Assembly (NCBI GenBank): GCA_031254905.1
Contig: JAIRTN010000045.1
Location: forward strand, 1-10,123
DNA: 10,123 nt
From: Coriobacteriales bacterium
Lineage (GTDB): Bacteria > Actinomycetota > Coriobacteriia > Coriobacteriales > UBA8131
Direction: 5' to 3'
Shown in pieces: positions 1-7,358 of the stretch. The first letter of the stretch is position 1, and every line of letters begins with the position of its first letter. Under the pieces are notes generated by a model. That model was not told the DNA's origin, ran no database searches, and saw only the letters and a list, made by a program, of their open reading frames with translations. Position numbers and translations under genes: made by a program.

Positions 1-98
1 CATCTGACGTGTCCTGTGGCAAAAGCGCCGCACCCTACATCCGGCCGTCGCCAGTGGGGCGGTGGGAATGGCACGATTCGCCCCGCTTTTATCACCCG

Positions 99-428
99 CT
101 ATTTTTTGCACTTGAAACCGGCGATTGAGCCGACGTTCCAGAGTTCGACTTGGGAGTACGTGGCTTGCAGCTTGGATTCGAGTTCCTGTTTTGTTATGAA
201 TGGGGAGACAAACCAGCCGCCGGGCACGTAGACGCGCCTGATGAACCAGTCGGTGCGCCGCCGTGCGCCTTTGACGTAGAAGCAGCCGATGAACAGGCCG
301 CCCGGTTTTAAGACGCGATAGAGTTCTGCGAAGGCGGCTTCCTTGTTGGGAAAGGCATGAAAGCCGTTCATCGACAGGATTGCGTTTTGCAAAAACTGCC
401 GGTTTTTTTGCCGGTTTTGTAAAAACAT
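99..428 (-). pseudogene. 5'-truncated class I SAM-dependent methyltransferase remnant
   Basis: The reading frame encodes 109 residues. From about residue 16 it matches the C-terminal half of a small class I methyltransferase family: a SMNGFHAFPNKEAAFAELYR stretch, then RVLKPGGLFIGCFYVKG, which is the typical post-motif VLKPGG strand and turn. The tail (TDWFIRRVYVPGG, then WNVGSIAGFKCKK) also fits. The N-terminal glycine-rich SAM-binding motif I (E/DxGxGxG) is missing, and an in-frame TAG lies two codons before the ATG, so no N-terminal half exists here. The first 15 residues (MFLQNRQKNRQFLQN) come from a short DNA repeat rather than from the family. I infer a decayed gene fragment, not a working enzyme. 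The homologous part spans roughly 102-383 and its product would face rpmF divergently. Confidence 0.7.
384..426. repeat. Short direct-repeat cluster upstream of the rpmF promoter
   Basis: Two near-identical 13-base copies, GTTTTGCAAAAAC (384-396) and GTTTTGTAAAAAC (414-426), differ at one base and are offset by exactly 30 bases. Each is itself nearly palindromic. Between and overlapping them lies a 12-base-period pair of TGCCGGTTTT (397-406 and 409-418). The cluster ends just before the proposed rpmF -35 region. It could be an operator or UP-element-like region, or simply a slippage product at a truncation junction. Confidence 0.55.
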
Positions 429-432
429 ACTC

Positions 433-461
433 TACACAAGCATGCGTATTACTGGTAAAAT
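433..461 (+). promoter_or_regulatory. Putative promoter of rpmF
   Basis: A good -10 hexamer TAAAAT (456-461) is preceded by TGG (453-455), giving an extended -10. A modest -35 match, TACACA, sits 17 bases upstream (433-438). This would give a leader of about 70 bases before the rpmF start. The assignment rests on motif match and position only. Confidence 0.42.
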
Positions 462-501
462 AGCCGTTTGCGCCTTGAAGGCGATAGCTTATGAGAGATA
501 C

Positions 502-515
502 CCACCATTCGGTGG
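502..515 (+). promoter_or_regulatory. Small hairpin in the rpmF leader
   Basis: CCACC (502-506) and GGTGG (511-515) pair perfectly around an ATTC loop and end 5 bases before the purine-rich ribosome binding site AGGAAAGGA (521-529). A weaker GC stem (CGCC/GGCG) lies upstream around 471-483. No known riboswitch or ribosomal-protein leader is recognised. The hairpin may affect access to the ribosome binding site or mean nothing. Confidence 0.25.
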
Positions 516-537
516 TGCGAAGGAAAGGAATTTAGAC

Positions 538-717
538 ATGGCGGTACCTAAGCGTAAGAGTGGTCGAGCCGTTACGCACGCGCGCCGCAGCGCCAACAGC
601 AAGCTTGCCGAAGCGCCGCGTTCAGTTTGCCCTCAGTGCGGCGTGGCGAAGCTCCCGCATTTCGTTTGTTCCAACTGTGGTTATTACAAGGGTCGCGAGA
701 TTATCGTCACAGAATAG
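538..717 (+). CDS. rpmF: 50S ribosomal protein L32, zinc-ribbon form
   Basis: This 59-residue protein has the L32 hallmarks: an N-terminal MAVPKRKSGRAVTHARRSAN, a basic tail that binds 23S rRNA, and a zinc ribbon with CPQCG (C31, C34) and CSNCG (C44, C47). It ends in YYKGREII, which is typical of the family. All four zinc-ligand cysteines are present, so this is the zinc-containing form rather than a zinc-independent paralogue. The ATG at 538 was chosen over upstream in-frame starts because it gives the canonical N-terminus and follows AGGAAAGGA by 8 bases. It acts in the large ribosomal subunit. The gene commonly sits beside plsX in bacteria, as here, but the usual upstream neighbour yceD (DUF177) is absent and replaced by a methyltransferase remnant. 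Confidence 0.97.
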   Translation: MAVPKRKSGRAVTHARRSANSKLAEAPRSVCPQCGVAKLPHFVCSNCGYYKGREIIVTE

Positions 718-846
718 GAACGTCCAGAAGATGCTTCTTTCCGGAACAGCCTAGGGCGCTTCTATGCGTTGCTTGGCTCTACAGCCGCAATAAGGAAGGC
801 GTTTTCGTGGTAGCAATAGTGCAACAGAATGGGGAAAAAGTTGGCA

Positions 847-877
847 AAAGGAGTGCCTCGCAGGGCACTCCTTTATT
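847..877 (+). terminator. Intrinsic terminator or attenuator between rpmF and plsX
   Basis: An 11-bp perfect stem (AAAGGAGTGCC at 847-857, GGCACTCCTTT at 864-874) closes a TCGCAG loop and runs into a short T-rich tail. The hairpin ends only 16 bases before the plsX ATG, leaving no room for a promoter between them. It therefore either ends rpmF transcription or attenuates entry into plsX and the genes below. A possible 24-codon leader ORF (GTG at 807, stop at 879-881) runs straight through it. Confidence 0.8.
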
Positions 878-890
878 CTAAGGATTGCAC

Positions 891-1892
891 ATGGACGTAG
901 CGACAGACATGAAGGTAACAATAGCGGTTGACGCCATGGGGGGCGACGACGCGCCAACGGTTGTGTTGGAAGGGGTAGAGCAGGCGCTCGAGGCCGACCC
1001 GCTGCTTGCGGTTGTGCTTACTGGCACGCCGGAGGTGGTCGAGCCGTTTGCCCTTCGACACCTCGACAGGCTTGAGGTGGTCGCGGCGCAAGAGGTCATC
1101 GGCATGGACGAACATCCCGCGAACGCGGTGCGCCGGAAGAAGGATTCATCCATCGTTATCGGCTGTCAGCTTGTTCGGGAAGGTCGGGCAGACGGCTTTT
1201 TCTCCGCCGGTTCAACAGGGGCATGCATGGCGGCGGCCACCCTCTATATCGGTCGTCTCAAAGGCGTCAGTCGCCCCGCCATCGCCAGCGTATTGCCGTC
1301 GCCGGTCGCGCCGGTCATTCTCACCGATATAGGCGCTAACGCCGATGTCAAACCCGAGTACCTCGTCCAGTTCGCGCAGATGGCGCGTGTGTACGCCAAA
1401 CATATCATGGGGGTTGAGCAACCCCGTGTCGGCCTGCTCAATATCGGCGAGGAGGAGACAAAGGGCTCGACGCTCGCGCAGGATGTCTACAAACTCATGG
1501 CGAAGAAGGTCGAAGGTTTCTGCGGAAATGTGGAGGGTACCGACATTCTAACGGGGCGTTTCGACGTTGTTGTCACCGATGGTTTTACGGGCAATGTCAC
1601 CCTCAAGACTATCGAGGGAACAGCGAGCGTCTTGTTTGCGCAGCTCAAGCAGGTCCTCATGGCGACGACCGCTCGCAAACTTGCGGCTTCGGTCATCATG
1701 CCGGGGCTTAAAGAACTCAAAAAGAGCCTCAGTGCCGAGGAAGTCGGCGGGGCGCCGCTGCTGGGATTGAAGGGCAGTTGTGTCATCGGTCACGGCTCAT
1801 CGAACGCAAGGGCCATCGCCAACGGCATTGCGCAAACCGCGCGATGCGTGAGGGCAAAGGTGCCGGAGGTCATCGTGGAGGCGGTGAGTTGA
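891..1892 (+). CDS. plsX: Phosphate acyltransferase PlsX (acyl-ACP:phosphate acyltransferase)
   Basis: PlsX converts acyl-ACP and phosphate to acyl-phosphate, the donor used by PlsY at the start of phospholipid synthesis. It is a peripheral membrane enzyme. The 333-residue product shows family landmarks in order: VDAMGGDDAP near the N-terminus (residues 13-22), SAGSTGA (usually SAGNTGA), TDIGANADVKPEYLVQFAQM, NIGEEETKGS, GNVEGTDI, VVTDGFTGNVTLKTIEG, and GGAPLLGLKG followed by a HGSSNA turn. The length is normal. Three starts are possible (TTG 885, ATG 891, ATG 909). ATG 891 is preferred because TAAGGA (879-884) lies 6 bases before it, while 909 has no ribosome binding site. The stop is one base from the rnc start, which suggests coupling. 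The fabD-fabG-acpP genes that follow plsX in many Firmicutes are absent. Confidence 0.95.
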   Translation: MDVATDMKVTIAVDAMGGDDAPTVVLEGVEQALEADPLLAVVLTGTPEVVEPFALRHLDRLEVVAAQEVIGMDEHPANAVRRKKDSSIVIGCQLVREGRADGFFSAGSTGACMAAATLYIGRLKGVSRPAIASVLPSPVAPVILTDIGANADVKPEYLVQFAQMARVYAKHIMGVEQPRVGLLNIGEEETKGSTLAQDVYKLMAKKVEGFCGNVEGTDILTGRFDVVVTDGFTGNVTLKTIEGTASVLFAQLKQVLMATTARKLAASVIMPGLKELKKSLSAEEVGGAPLLGLKGSCVIGHGSSNARAIANGIAQTARCVRAKVPEVIVEAVS

Positions 1893-1893
1893 C

Positions 1894-2619
1894 ATGCAGC
1901 TTGACGATGCCGAAAGACAGGAGCGCGTCGGGCGAGCCGAAGAAATCATCGGCTATACCTTCAAGAACAAGGAACTCCTGCTCCAAGCACTGACGCATCC
2001 TTCCGCCATCGAGGAAGACCCCATCAGGGGCTCCTACGAACGGCTTGAGTTTCTGGGCGATTCGCTTCTAGGCGCCTTTGTCGCCTTTACGATTTTTGAG
2101 CGCTTCCCCGACTTTAATGAAGGCGCTCTCACCCGCATCAAGGTCTCGCTTGTCTCAGGAGGCATGCTTTCCCGGCGCGCGGAGGAACTGGGATTTGCGG
2201 ACCTCATCGTCTTTGGGCAGTCCGAGAAGGGTACGGGCAAGCGAGGTTTAGTTTCGGCCTTGGAGAATGTCTTTGAGGCGCTGACCGCCGCCATCGCGCT
2301 CGACGGGGGTGTAGCCGCGGCTCACGAATGGGTGATGAGGGCGCTCGGGGACTATATCTCGCGCGACATGGCAATTGAGCCGGAGAATCCCAAGTCTGTT
2401 CTCCAAGAAATACTCCAGATGGACCGCATCACGCCGACCTACGAATTGCTCGAAACGGCTGGTCCTCCTCACGCGCGTACCTTTACTTGCAGCGTACTTT
2501 CTGAGGGAGAAGTCATCGGCAGAGGTGTTGGTCCTTCCAAGAAAGATGCCGAAGCCGCCGCCGCCGCTCAGGCGCTCAGGTATCTTCGCAAAACGAATAA
2601 TCGGAAAAAGCCCAAATGA
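1894..2619 (+). CDS. rnc: Ribonuclease III
   Basis: This is a double-strand-specific endoribonuclease expected to process rRNA precursors and structured mRNAs as a homodimer. The 241-residue protein has the RNase III signature ERLEFLGDSLL (49-59) with acidic residues E52 and D56, then a GALTRIKVSLVS segment. It ends with a double-stranded RNA-binding domain (about 165-236) containing NPKSVLQEILQ, GPPHARTF and GPSKKDAEAAAAAQAL. One departure stands out. In the second catalytic motif, where most family members have a LADxxEAL-type sequence, this protein reads SALENVFEAL (121-130), so the metal-binding Asp is Asn125 while Glu128 is kept. Activity may be altered or the change may be lineage-typical. 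The ATG at 1894 is one base past the plsX stop; GGAGG at 1877-1881 is the nearest ribosome binding site, at a rather long 12-base spacing. Confidence 0.95.
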   Translation: MQLDDAERQERVGRAEEIIGYTFKNKELLLQALTHPSAIEEDPIRGSYERLEFLGDSLLGAFVAFTIFERFPDFNEGALTRIKVSLVSGGMLSRRAEELGFADLIVFGQSEKGTGKRGLVSALENVFEALTAAIALDGGVAAAHEWVMRALGDYISRDMAIEPENPKSVLQEILQMDRITPTYELLETAGPPHARTFTCSVLSEGEVIGRGVGPSKKDAEAAAAAQALRYLRKTNNRKKPK

Positions 2620-2712
2620 GTGCGTACGCACCGCTCTCTATACACTAGAATGTCCTTATGACTTGGACGCACTTGAACAGACGGTATCACGCCATGTCAA
2701 TGAGGAGGCTCC

Positions 2713-5700
2713 GTGTATCTTAAAACGCTGACGATTAAAGGCTTTAAGTCGTTTGCGGACCGTTCGGTCATCAACTTCGAGGAAGGCGTTTCGGCTATTG
2801 TCGGCCCTAATGGGTCGGGCAAGTCGAATGTCTCGGAGGCCGTGCTGTGGGTGCTTGGCGAGCAGAAGTCGAGCAATCTGCGTGTGCAGGCTATGGAGGA
2901 GCTCATTTTCTCGGGCTCGTCCGCCCGTCAAGCCGTCGGTGTGGCTGAGGTGGAACTTGTGCTGGATAATGCGGATGGAACCCTGCCCATCGAGTTTGAG
3001 CAGGTAGCCATCATGCGTCGCATGTTTCGTAACGGCGAGAGTGAGTACTTCATCAACGGCTCCCCCTGCCGTCGCATGGACATCATTGACATCCTTTTCG
3101 ACTCGGGTATCGGGCAGGGCGCACATTCCATCATCGGACAAGGCAACCTCACCGCCGTACTCGAATCGAAGCCCGTCGACAGGCGTGCCCTCGTCGAAGA
3201 AGCGGCCGGTATCCTCAAGCACAAGAGGCGCAAGGAGAAAGCCTCGCGCAAACTCGCGGCGATGGACACCTCGCTTGAGCGCGTCAACGACATCATCCGC
3301 ATCATCGAATCGCAGCTTCGTCCGCTTGAGCGCCAAGCGGTGCGCGCTCGACAGTACAAAGACATCAACGACGAACTGATAGCGCTTGACCTGTCGCTGG
3401 CCGTCGACGATTTGCGTTCGCTTCAAGTCGAATGGAGCCTGCTCGACCATCGGGAGAAGGAGATAGGCGCCGAGGCCGAACTTGTGCATTTTAGGCTCAA
3501 CGAGCGCGAGGCCGAACTCAACAAACGGCAGCTTGCGCTTGAGGAGAAGGGCCTGTTCGCAGGCGACCTCAACGAGCAACGCATCCGCTGTCAATCCATC
3601 ATTCAGAGGCTCGACGCTGGCATGCTCGTGCTTGAGGAGAAGGGCCGCAACATGGTTTCGCGGCTCTCGGATTTGCGCGCCTCCATCCATAACTCGCAGG
3701 CGCGGCTCAAGGCCGCTACCGAAGAATTTAACGAGGTTTCCGAGAAACTCAGCGAAGGGCAGGGCAGGGTCAAGGCGCTCTATGCGCAGTTTAACGAACT
3801 CGGGCGTGACTCCGAACTGGCTCTCAAGGACAAGAATCGGGTTGAGGAGGAATATCGTAGCGCCGTATCCGCTCTGAGAAGCCACCAGACCGCGCTGGAC
3901 ACGGCGCATATCAGTTTGGCGAAGGCCGATGAATCGCTCGGCTCGCTTGATGTGGAGGAGGCGCTTCTCCGGGAGAACTACGGCCAACTCAACGAGGAAT
4001 TTACGGCCACGCAGGGAATCTTGGCACAGCGACGTGCCCGCCTTGATACGCTGGAAAAGCAGCTTACTAGGGAGAAGGCGGACTCCAAACTCGCAAAATC
4101 CGATATCGATAAGCGCGTGCGTCTGCTCGATGACCGTCGCCAGAAGCTTGAGCAGCAGCGCGAGGCTCTCTCGACGCTTCAGGCGGAGATACGTGCGCTG
4201 GAGGAAATCGACCGTGCCTTTGAAACCGCTTCGCCGGCACTTAATTGGATACGGGCGCACGCCGAGGAGTTTGAGGGCATAGTTGGCCCTATCGCCGACG
4301 CACTCAGAGTGCGCCCCGAAGCTACCCTGCCTTTTGGGATGAAGGCGGAGGAAGTGGAGGCGCTTATAGAACGCCTACTCGGAGCCGACCTTTTTGGTTT
4401 GTTGGTCGAGGACGAGAAGGCGAGCGCCCGCATTGCGGAGAGATTGCTTGAGGGGAGCGAGCGCGGCGAGATTGCACTTGTTCCGCTCAGGGGTGCGCGT
4501 TCCTTGTGGGAGCGTTCGCCGCGGGGCGAGCGGCTTATTGATTATTTGGAGTTTCCCGATACGGACCGCGACGCCGTCGAGGCGCTGCTGGGGGACATCT
4601 ATCTCGCCGAGTCCATCAGCGAGGCGCAGAAATACCACCTGCGCGATACCCTCGGCGTGCGCTTTGCGACCACGGATGGAGCGGTTGTTTGGCCGAATGG
4701 GAAACTTACGCTCGGCATGCAACTCAACGACATCGACAGCGTGCTTGCGCGCCGGCGTAAACTTGACACGCTCAACGAGGAGGCGGAGGCGGCGCTTGCC
4801 CTGCTCTCCGATGTCGAGCTTGAAGTCTCGGTTGCCGAGCAGAATCTTCAAGTCGCCCAGCAGGATGACTTCGACATATCGCAGCGTCTTGCAAAGGTAC
4901 AGGGCGACTGCGATTCTGTCCGCGAGGAACTTATCCGTCTTGAGGAAACGATGACGCAGGCGCTGTATCGCCGCGAGAGCCTTGAGCGCAAACTTGCCGA
5001 CGTTACGGCGCGTCGCCAGTCGTCGGCACCCTTAGCGGATGAGTATAGGGAGCGTATCGCCCATCTCAAAAGCGAAACACAGAGCTTTGAGGACGCGGTG
5101 AAGGATGCCGAAGGCATCTTGGAGAAGGCTTCTGAGGAGAAAAACGCGATAGCCGAGCGTCTTTCCGCTGTGAAAATCGAGCTTGAGACTGCCAAGGGTT
5201 CTTCGACGTGGCTGAGAAGCCGTCACGACTCTTTGCATCGCGAAATCGATGAACTCGGTAAGACCTTGGAGGTTTCGCGTCAGACGGAATTGTCGCTGGA
5301 CGTCATTCGGCGACGGGTTGACCCGCTGTATCGTCTTTATGAGCACCTTCATGCCAGTGCGGCGACGTGGGCTGAGAAGTTGCGCGACCAAGCGCAGCTT
5401 GAGCAGACGGACTCCCGCAACCTGCGGACGGTCATCAACGAGGCAACCGCGGCCGTGGAGGAAGCCCGCAATGAATTGGAGGGCGTCAACAATCGCCTTA
5501 CGGAACTTCGTGTGGAAAAGGCGCGCCTTGAATCAGAGGTAGAGCACGCCATTATCCGCATAACAAAAGAAAACGGAGTGCCGTTGGAAAGCGCGCTTGA
5601 AACGCCGTCGCCGGAGGACAGGCAGCGTGCGGAGGACCAAGCGAACCGTCTGCGCAAGAAACTCAGCACGATGGGCGCGGTCAATCATGTTGCCATGGAG

Positions 5701-6402
5701 GAATTTGAGGCGCTGAAGAAACGCCGCGACTACACGCTGAGCCAAGTGGAGGACCTTAGGGAGGCACGTAAGTCTCTTATGCGCATTGAGCGAGCGCTCG
5801 ACCGGAAGATGAAGAATCGGTTTATTGAGACATTTGAGCAGGTAAACCGGAATTTCCAAGAGATATTTGCCATGCTTTTCCCCGGTGGTTTTGGCCAGTT
5901 GCTGCTGACCGAGGGCGAGGAGCCTGAGGATATGGGCATCGAGGTCAGCGCGCAGCCTAAGGGTAAGAAAATTACGAAACTTTCTCTTATGAGTGGTGGC
6001 GAGAAGTCGCTTACGGCGCTCGCGCTGCTGTTTGCGGTGTACCGGATTCGCGACGTGCCGTTTTATATTCTTGACGAGGTGGAGGCGGCGCTTGACGACA
6101 CGAACCTTGCCCGCCTGATTGATTACTTCGACCAGATTCGTGGGCATACGCAACTGATTCTTGTGACGCACCAGCGCCGCACGATGGAGGCCGCCGATGT
6201 GTTGTACGGTGTGAGCATGCAGGCCGCGGGGGTTTCTAAGCTTGTGAGTCAGCGGCTTGACCAAGCGCTGAGAAACGTTAACGAGTCGTCGTATGTGAGT
6301 GAGGCGGCGCGTGTTGGCGGCGGTGCGGGCGGCGGTGCGGGCGGCTCCGGCTCCGGCGAGGCGGCTGGTGAGGCGTCGCGCGCCCTGTATGTGGAGGCAT
6401 GA
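2713..6402 (+). CDS. smc: Chromosome segregation ATPase SMC
   Basis: SMC forms the ring-shaped condensin core, a homodimer joined by its hinge and closed with ScpA/ScpB, that organises and separates chromosomes. The 1229-residue protein has an N-terminal head half with Walker A GPNGSGKS (31-38). A long coiled coil (about 165-515) follows, then a hinge starting near GIVGPIADAL (522) and ending around 685, and a return coil (about 690-1030). The C-terminal head half carries signature LMSGGEKS (S1094), Walker B FYILDEVEAALDD (D1121, E1122) and the H-loop VTHQRRTME. The GTG start is well fixed: an in-frame TGA lies 12 bases upstream, GAGGAGG precedes the start by 4 bases, and the next Met falls after Walker A. 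The protein is slightly longer than the usual ~1190 residues because of a Gly-rich tail of about 30 residues. Its stop overlaps ftsY. Confidence 0.97.
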   Translation: MYLKTLTIKGFKSFADRSVINFEEGVSAIVGPNGSGKSNVSEAVLWVLGEQKSSNLRVQAMEELIFSGSSARQAVGVAEVELVLDNADGTLPIEFEQVAIMRRMFRNGESEYFINGSPCRRMDIIDILFDSGIGQGAHSIIGQGNLTAVLESKPVDRRALVEEAAGILKHKRRKEKASRKLAAMDTSLERVNDIIRIIESQLRPLERQAVRARQYKDINDELIALDLSLAVDDLRSLQVEWSLLDHREKEIGAEAELVHFRLNEREAELNKRQLALEEKGLFAGDLNEQRIRCQSIIQRLDAGMLVLEEKGRNMVSRLSDLRASIHNSQARLKAATEEFNEVSEKLSEGQGRVKALYAQFNELGRDSELALKDKNRVEEEYRSAVSALRSHQTALDTAHISLAKADESLGSLDVEEALLRENYGQLNEEFTATQGILAQRRARLDTLEKQLTREKADSKLAKSDIDKRVRLLDDRRQKLEQQREALSTLQAEIRALEEIDRAFETASPALNWIRAHAEEFEGIVGPIADALRVRPEATLPFGMKAEEVEALIERLLGADLFGLLVEDEKASARIAERLLEGSERGEIALVPLRGARSLWERSPRGERLIDYLEFPDTDRDAVEALLGDIYLAESISEAQKYHLRDTLGVRFATTDGAVVWPNGKLTLGMQLNDIDSVLARRRKLDTLNEEAEAALALLSDVELEVSVAEQNLQVAQQDDFDISQRLAKVQGDCDSVREELIRLEETMTQALYRRESLERKLADVTARRQSSAPLADEYRERIAHLKSETQSFEDAVKDAEGILEKASEEKNAIAERLSAVKIELETAKGSSTWLRSRHDSLHREIDELGKTLEVSRQTELSLDVIRRRVDPLYRLYEHLHASAATWAEKLRDQAQLEQTDSRNLRTVINEATAAVEEARNELEGVNNRLTELRVEKARLESEVEHAIIRITKENGVPLESALETPSPEDRQRAEDQANRLRKKLSTMGAVNHVAMEEFEALKKRRDYTLSQVEDLREARKSLMRIERALDRKMKNRFIETFEQVNRNFQEIFAMLFPGGFGQLLLTEGEEPEDMGIEVSAQPKGKKITKLSLMSGGEKSLTALALLFAVYRIRDVPFYILDEVEAALDDTNLARLIDYFDQIRGHTQLILVTHQRRTMEAADVLYGVSMQAAGVSKLVSQRLDQALRNVNESSYVSEAARVGGGAGGGAGGSGSGEAAGEASRALYVEA
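6316..6360 (+). repeat. Gly-coding tandem repeat at the 3' end of smc
   Basis: GGCGGCGGTGCG occurs twice in perfect tandem (6316-6327 and 6328-6339), followed by a GGCTCC-type doublet. It encodes a VGGGAGGGAGGSGSGE linker beyond the conserved SMC ATPase head. It is in frame and looks like a slippage-prone, flexible C-terminal tail. Confidence 0.8.
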
Positions 6403-7346
6403 TGTCTTGGCTTGACCGATTGGGGGCGGGCCTTGCTCGCACGCGGGAGCGCTTCAACGAGCAACTCAACGTAATTTTCGACCGAGGGCCTGCTCTTGAC
6501 GATGACTTTTGGGACACCCTCGAGGAATCGCTGATATTGGCGGACTTTGGGGGGCCGGCGACCGTCGATATTATCGACCAACTGCGCGACGCGGCTCAGC
6601 GTCTTGCCTTGCCCGATGGCTACGCCGTATTCGACCGTCTTACGGGGACCATTGCGGATATGTTCGAGCCGCTTGATGACGACCCCTTTGAGCAGGTTCC
6701 CGTCTGCGTGCTCTTTGTTGGCATCAATGGCTCGGGCAAGACGACGACGGTTGGCAAACTCGCTAAAGATGGTGTTGATAAAGGGCGGCGCGTCTTGCTC
6801 GGCAGCGCGGACACCTTCCGTGCCGCTGCCATCGAGCAGCTTGATGTTTGGGCTGGGCGCGCGGGCGTTCCGGTCATCAAACGGCAGCGTGGCGCCGACC
6901 CGGCGAGCGTGTCTTTTGAAGTGGTAGAGAAGGCGGAGCAGGAAGGTGCCGACCTTATCCTCATCGATACTGCCGGACGGCTTCATACCTCCGATGACCT
7001 TATGCGCGAACTGGAAAAGGTAGTCAAGGTGACGCGGAAGCGCGCCGAGCAATACCGCGACGCGCAGGGGCAGGAGCGGGAGTTGCCGGTGAGGACGGTG
7101 CTTGTTCTTGACGCGACTACCGGGCAAAACGGGCTGCGACAGGCTCAGGAATTCAACCGGGCCCTTGCGCTTGACGGCGTTATCATCACGAAACTCGATG
7201 GAACGGCCAAAGGCGGCATTGCGGTTGCGGTTTCCCATGAGTTGCGGCTCCCCGTGCTGCGAATCGGCGTGGGCGAGCGTATTGACGACCTGCGGCCCTT
7301 TGACGCGGAGGAGTTTGCGCGCGCGCTCATCGGCGACAGGAGATGA
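6402..7346 (+). CDS. ftsY: Signal recognition particle receptor FtsY (SRP GTPase)
   Basis: FtsY is the membrane-associated receptor that docks SRP-ribosome complexes and hydrolyses GTP together with Ffh. The 314-residue protein consists almost only of the NG domains. An N-domain four-helix bundle starts at once (SWLDRLGAGLARTRERF), with no long acidic A domain. The GTPase motifs follow: G1 GINGSGKTTT (from G107), G2 DTFRAAAIEQL, G3 DTAGR (D189), the ATTGQNGL segment, G4 TKLDGTAKGG (T263) and the closing GVGERIDDLRPF. The choice of start is open. ATG 6399 overlaps smc by 4 bases but sits 1 base from the GGAGG site (6393-6397). ATG 6402 is 4 bases away, as in smc, so I prefer it. The gene directly follows smc, a common bacterial order. 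Confidence 0.95.
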   Translation: MSWLDRLGAGLARTRERFNEQLNVIFDRGPALDDDFWDTLEESLILADFGGPATVDIIDQLRDAAQRLALPDGYAVFDRLTGTIADMFEPLDDDPFEQVPVCVLFVGINGSGKTTTVGKLAKDGVDKGRRVLLGSADTFRAAAIEQLDVWAGRAGVPVIKRQRGADPASVSFEVVEKAEQEGADLILIDTAGRLHTSDDLMRELEKVVKVTRKRAEQYRDAQGQERELPVRTVLVLDATTGQNGLRQAQEFNRALALDGVIITKLDGTAKGGIAVAVSHELRLPVLRIGVGERIDDLRPFDAEEFARALIGDRR

Positions 7347-7358
7347 GAGGAGTGAGAG

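Noticed and set aside
56..90. Possible terminator GGGGCG...CGCCCC followed by GCTTTT near the left edge
   Set aside because: Only 6 bp of stem with a 17-base loop and four T residues; too weak, and no gene ending here is visible.
2620..2631. Perfect 12-base palindrome GTGCGTACGCAC just after the rnc stop
   Set aside because: Single copy, no T-run, no clear promoter next to it; a lone 12-base palindrome is not enough to call an operator or terminator.
2694..2723. Nine-codon ORF (ATGTCAATGAGGAGG...) overlapping the smc start
   Set aside because: It has no good ribosome binding site of its own and contains the smc ribosome binding site, so it is most likely chance.
2656..4260. Long minus-strand reading frame of 534 codons opposite smc
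   Set aside because: It lies antisense to well-conserved SMC codons, has no recognisable domains, and long antisense frames are expected in G+C-rich coding DNA.
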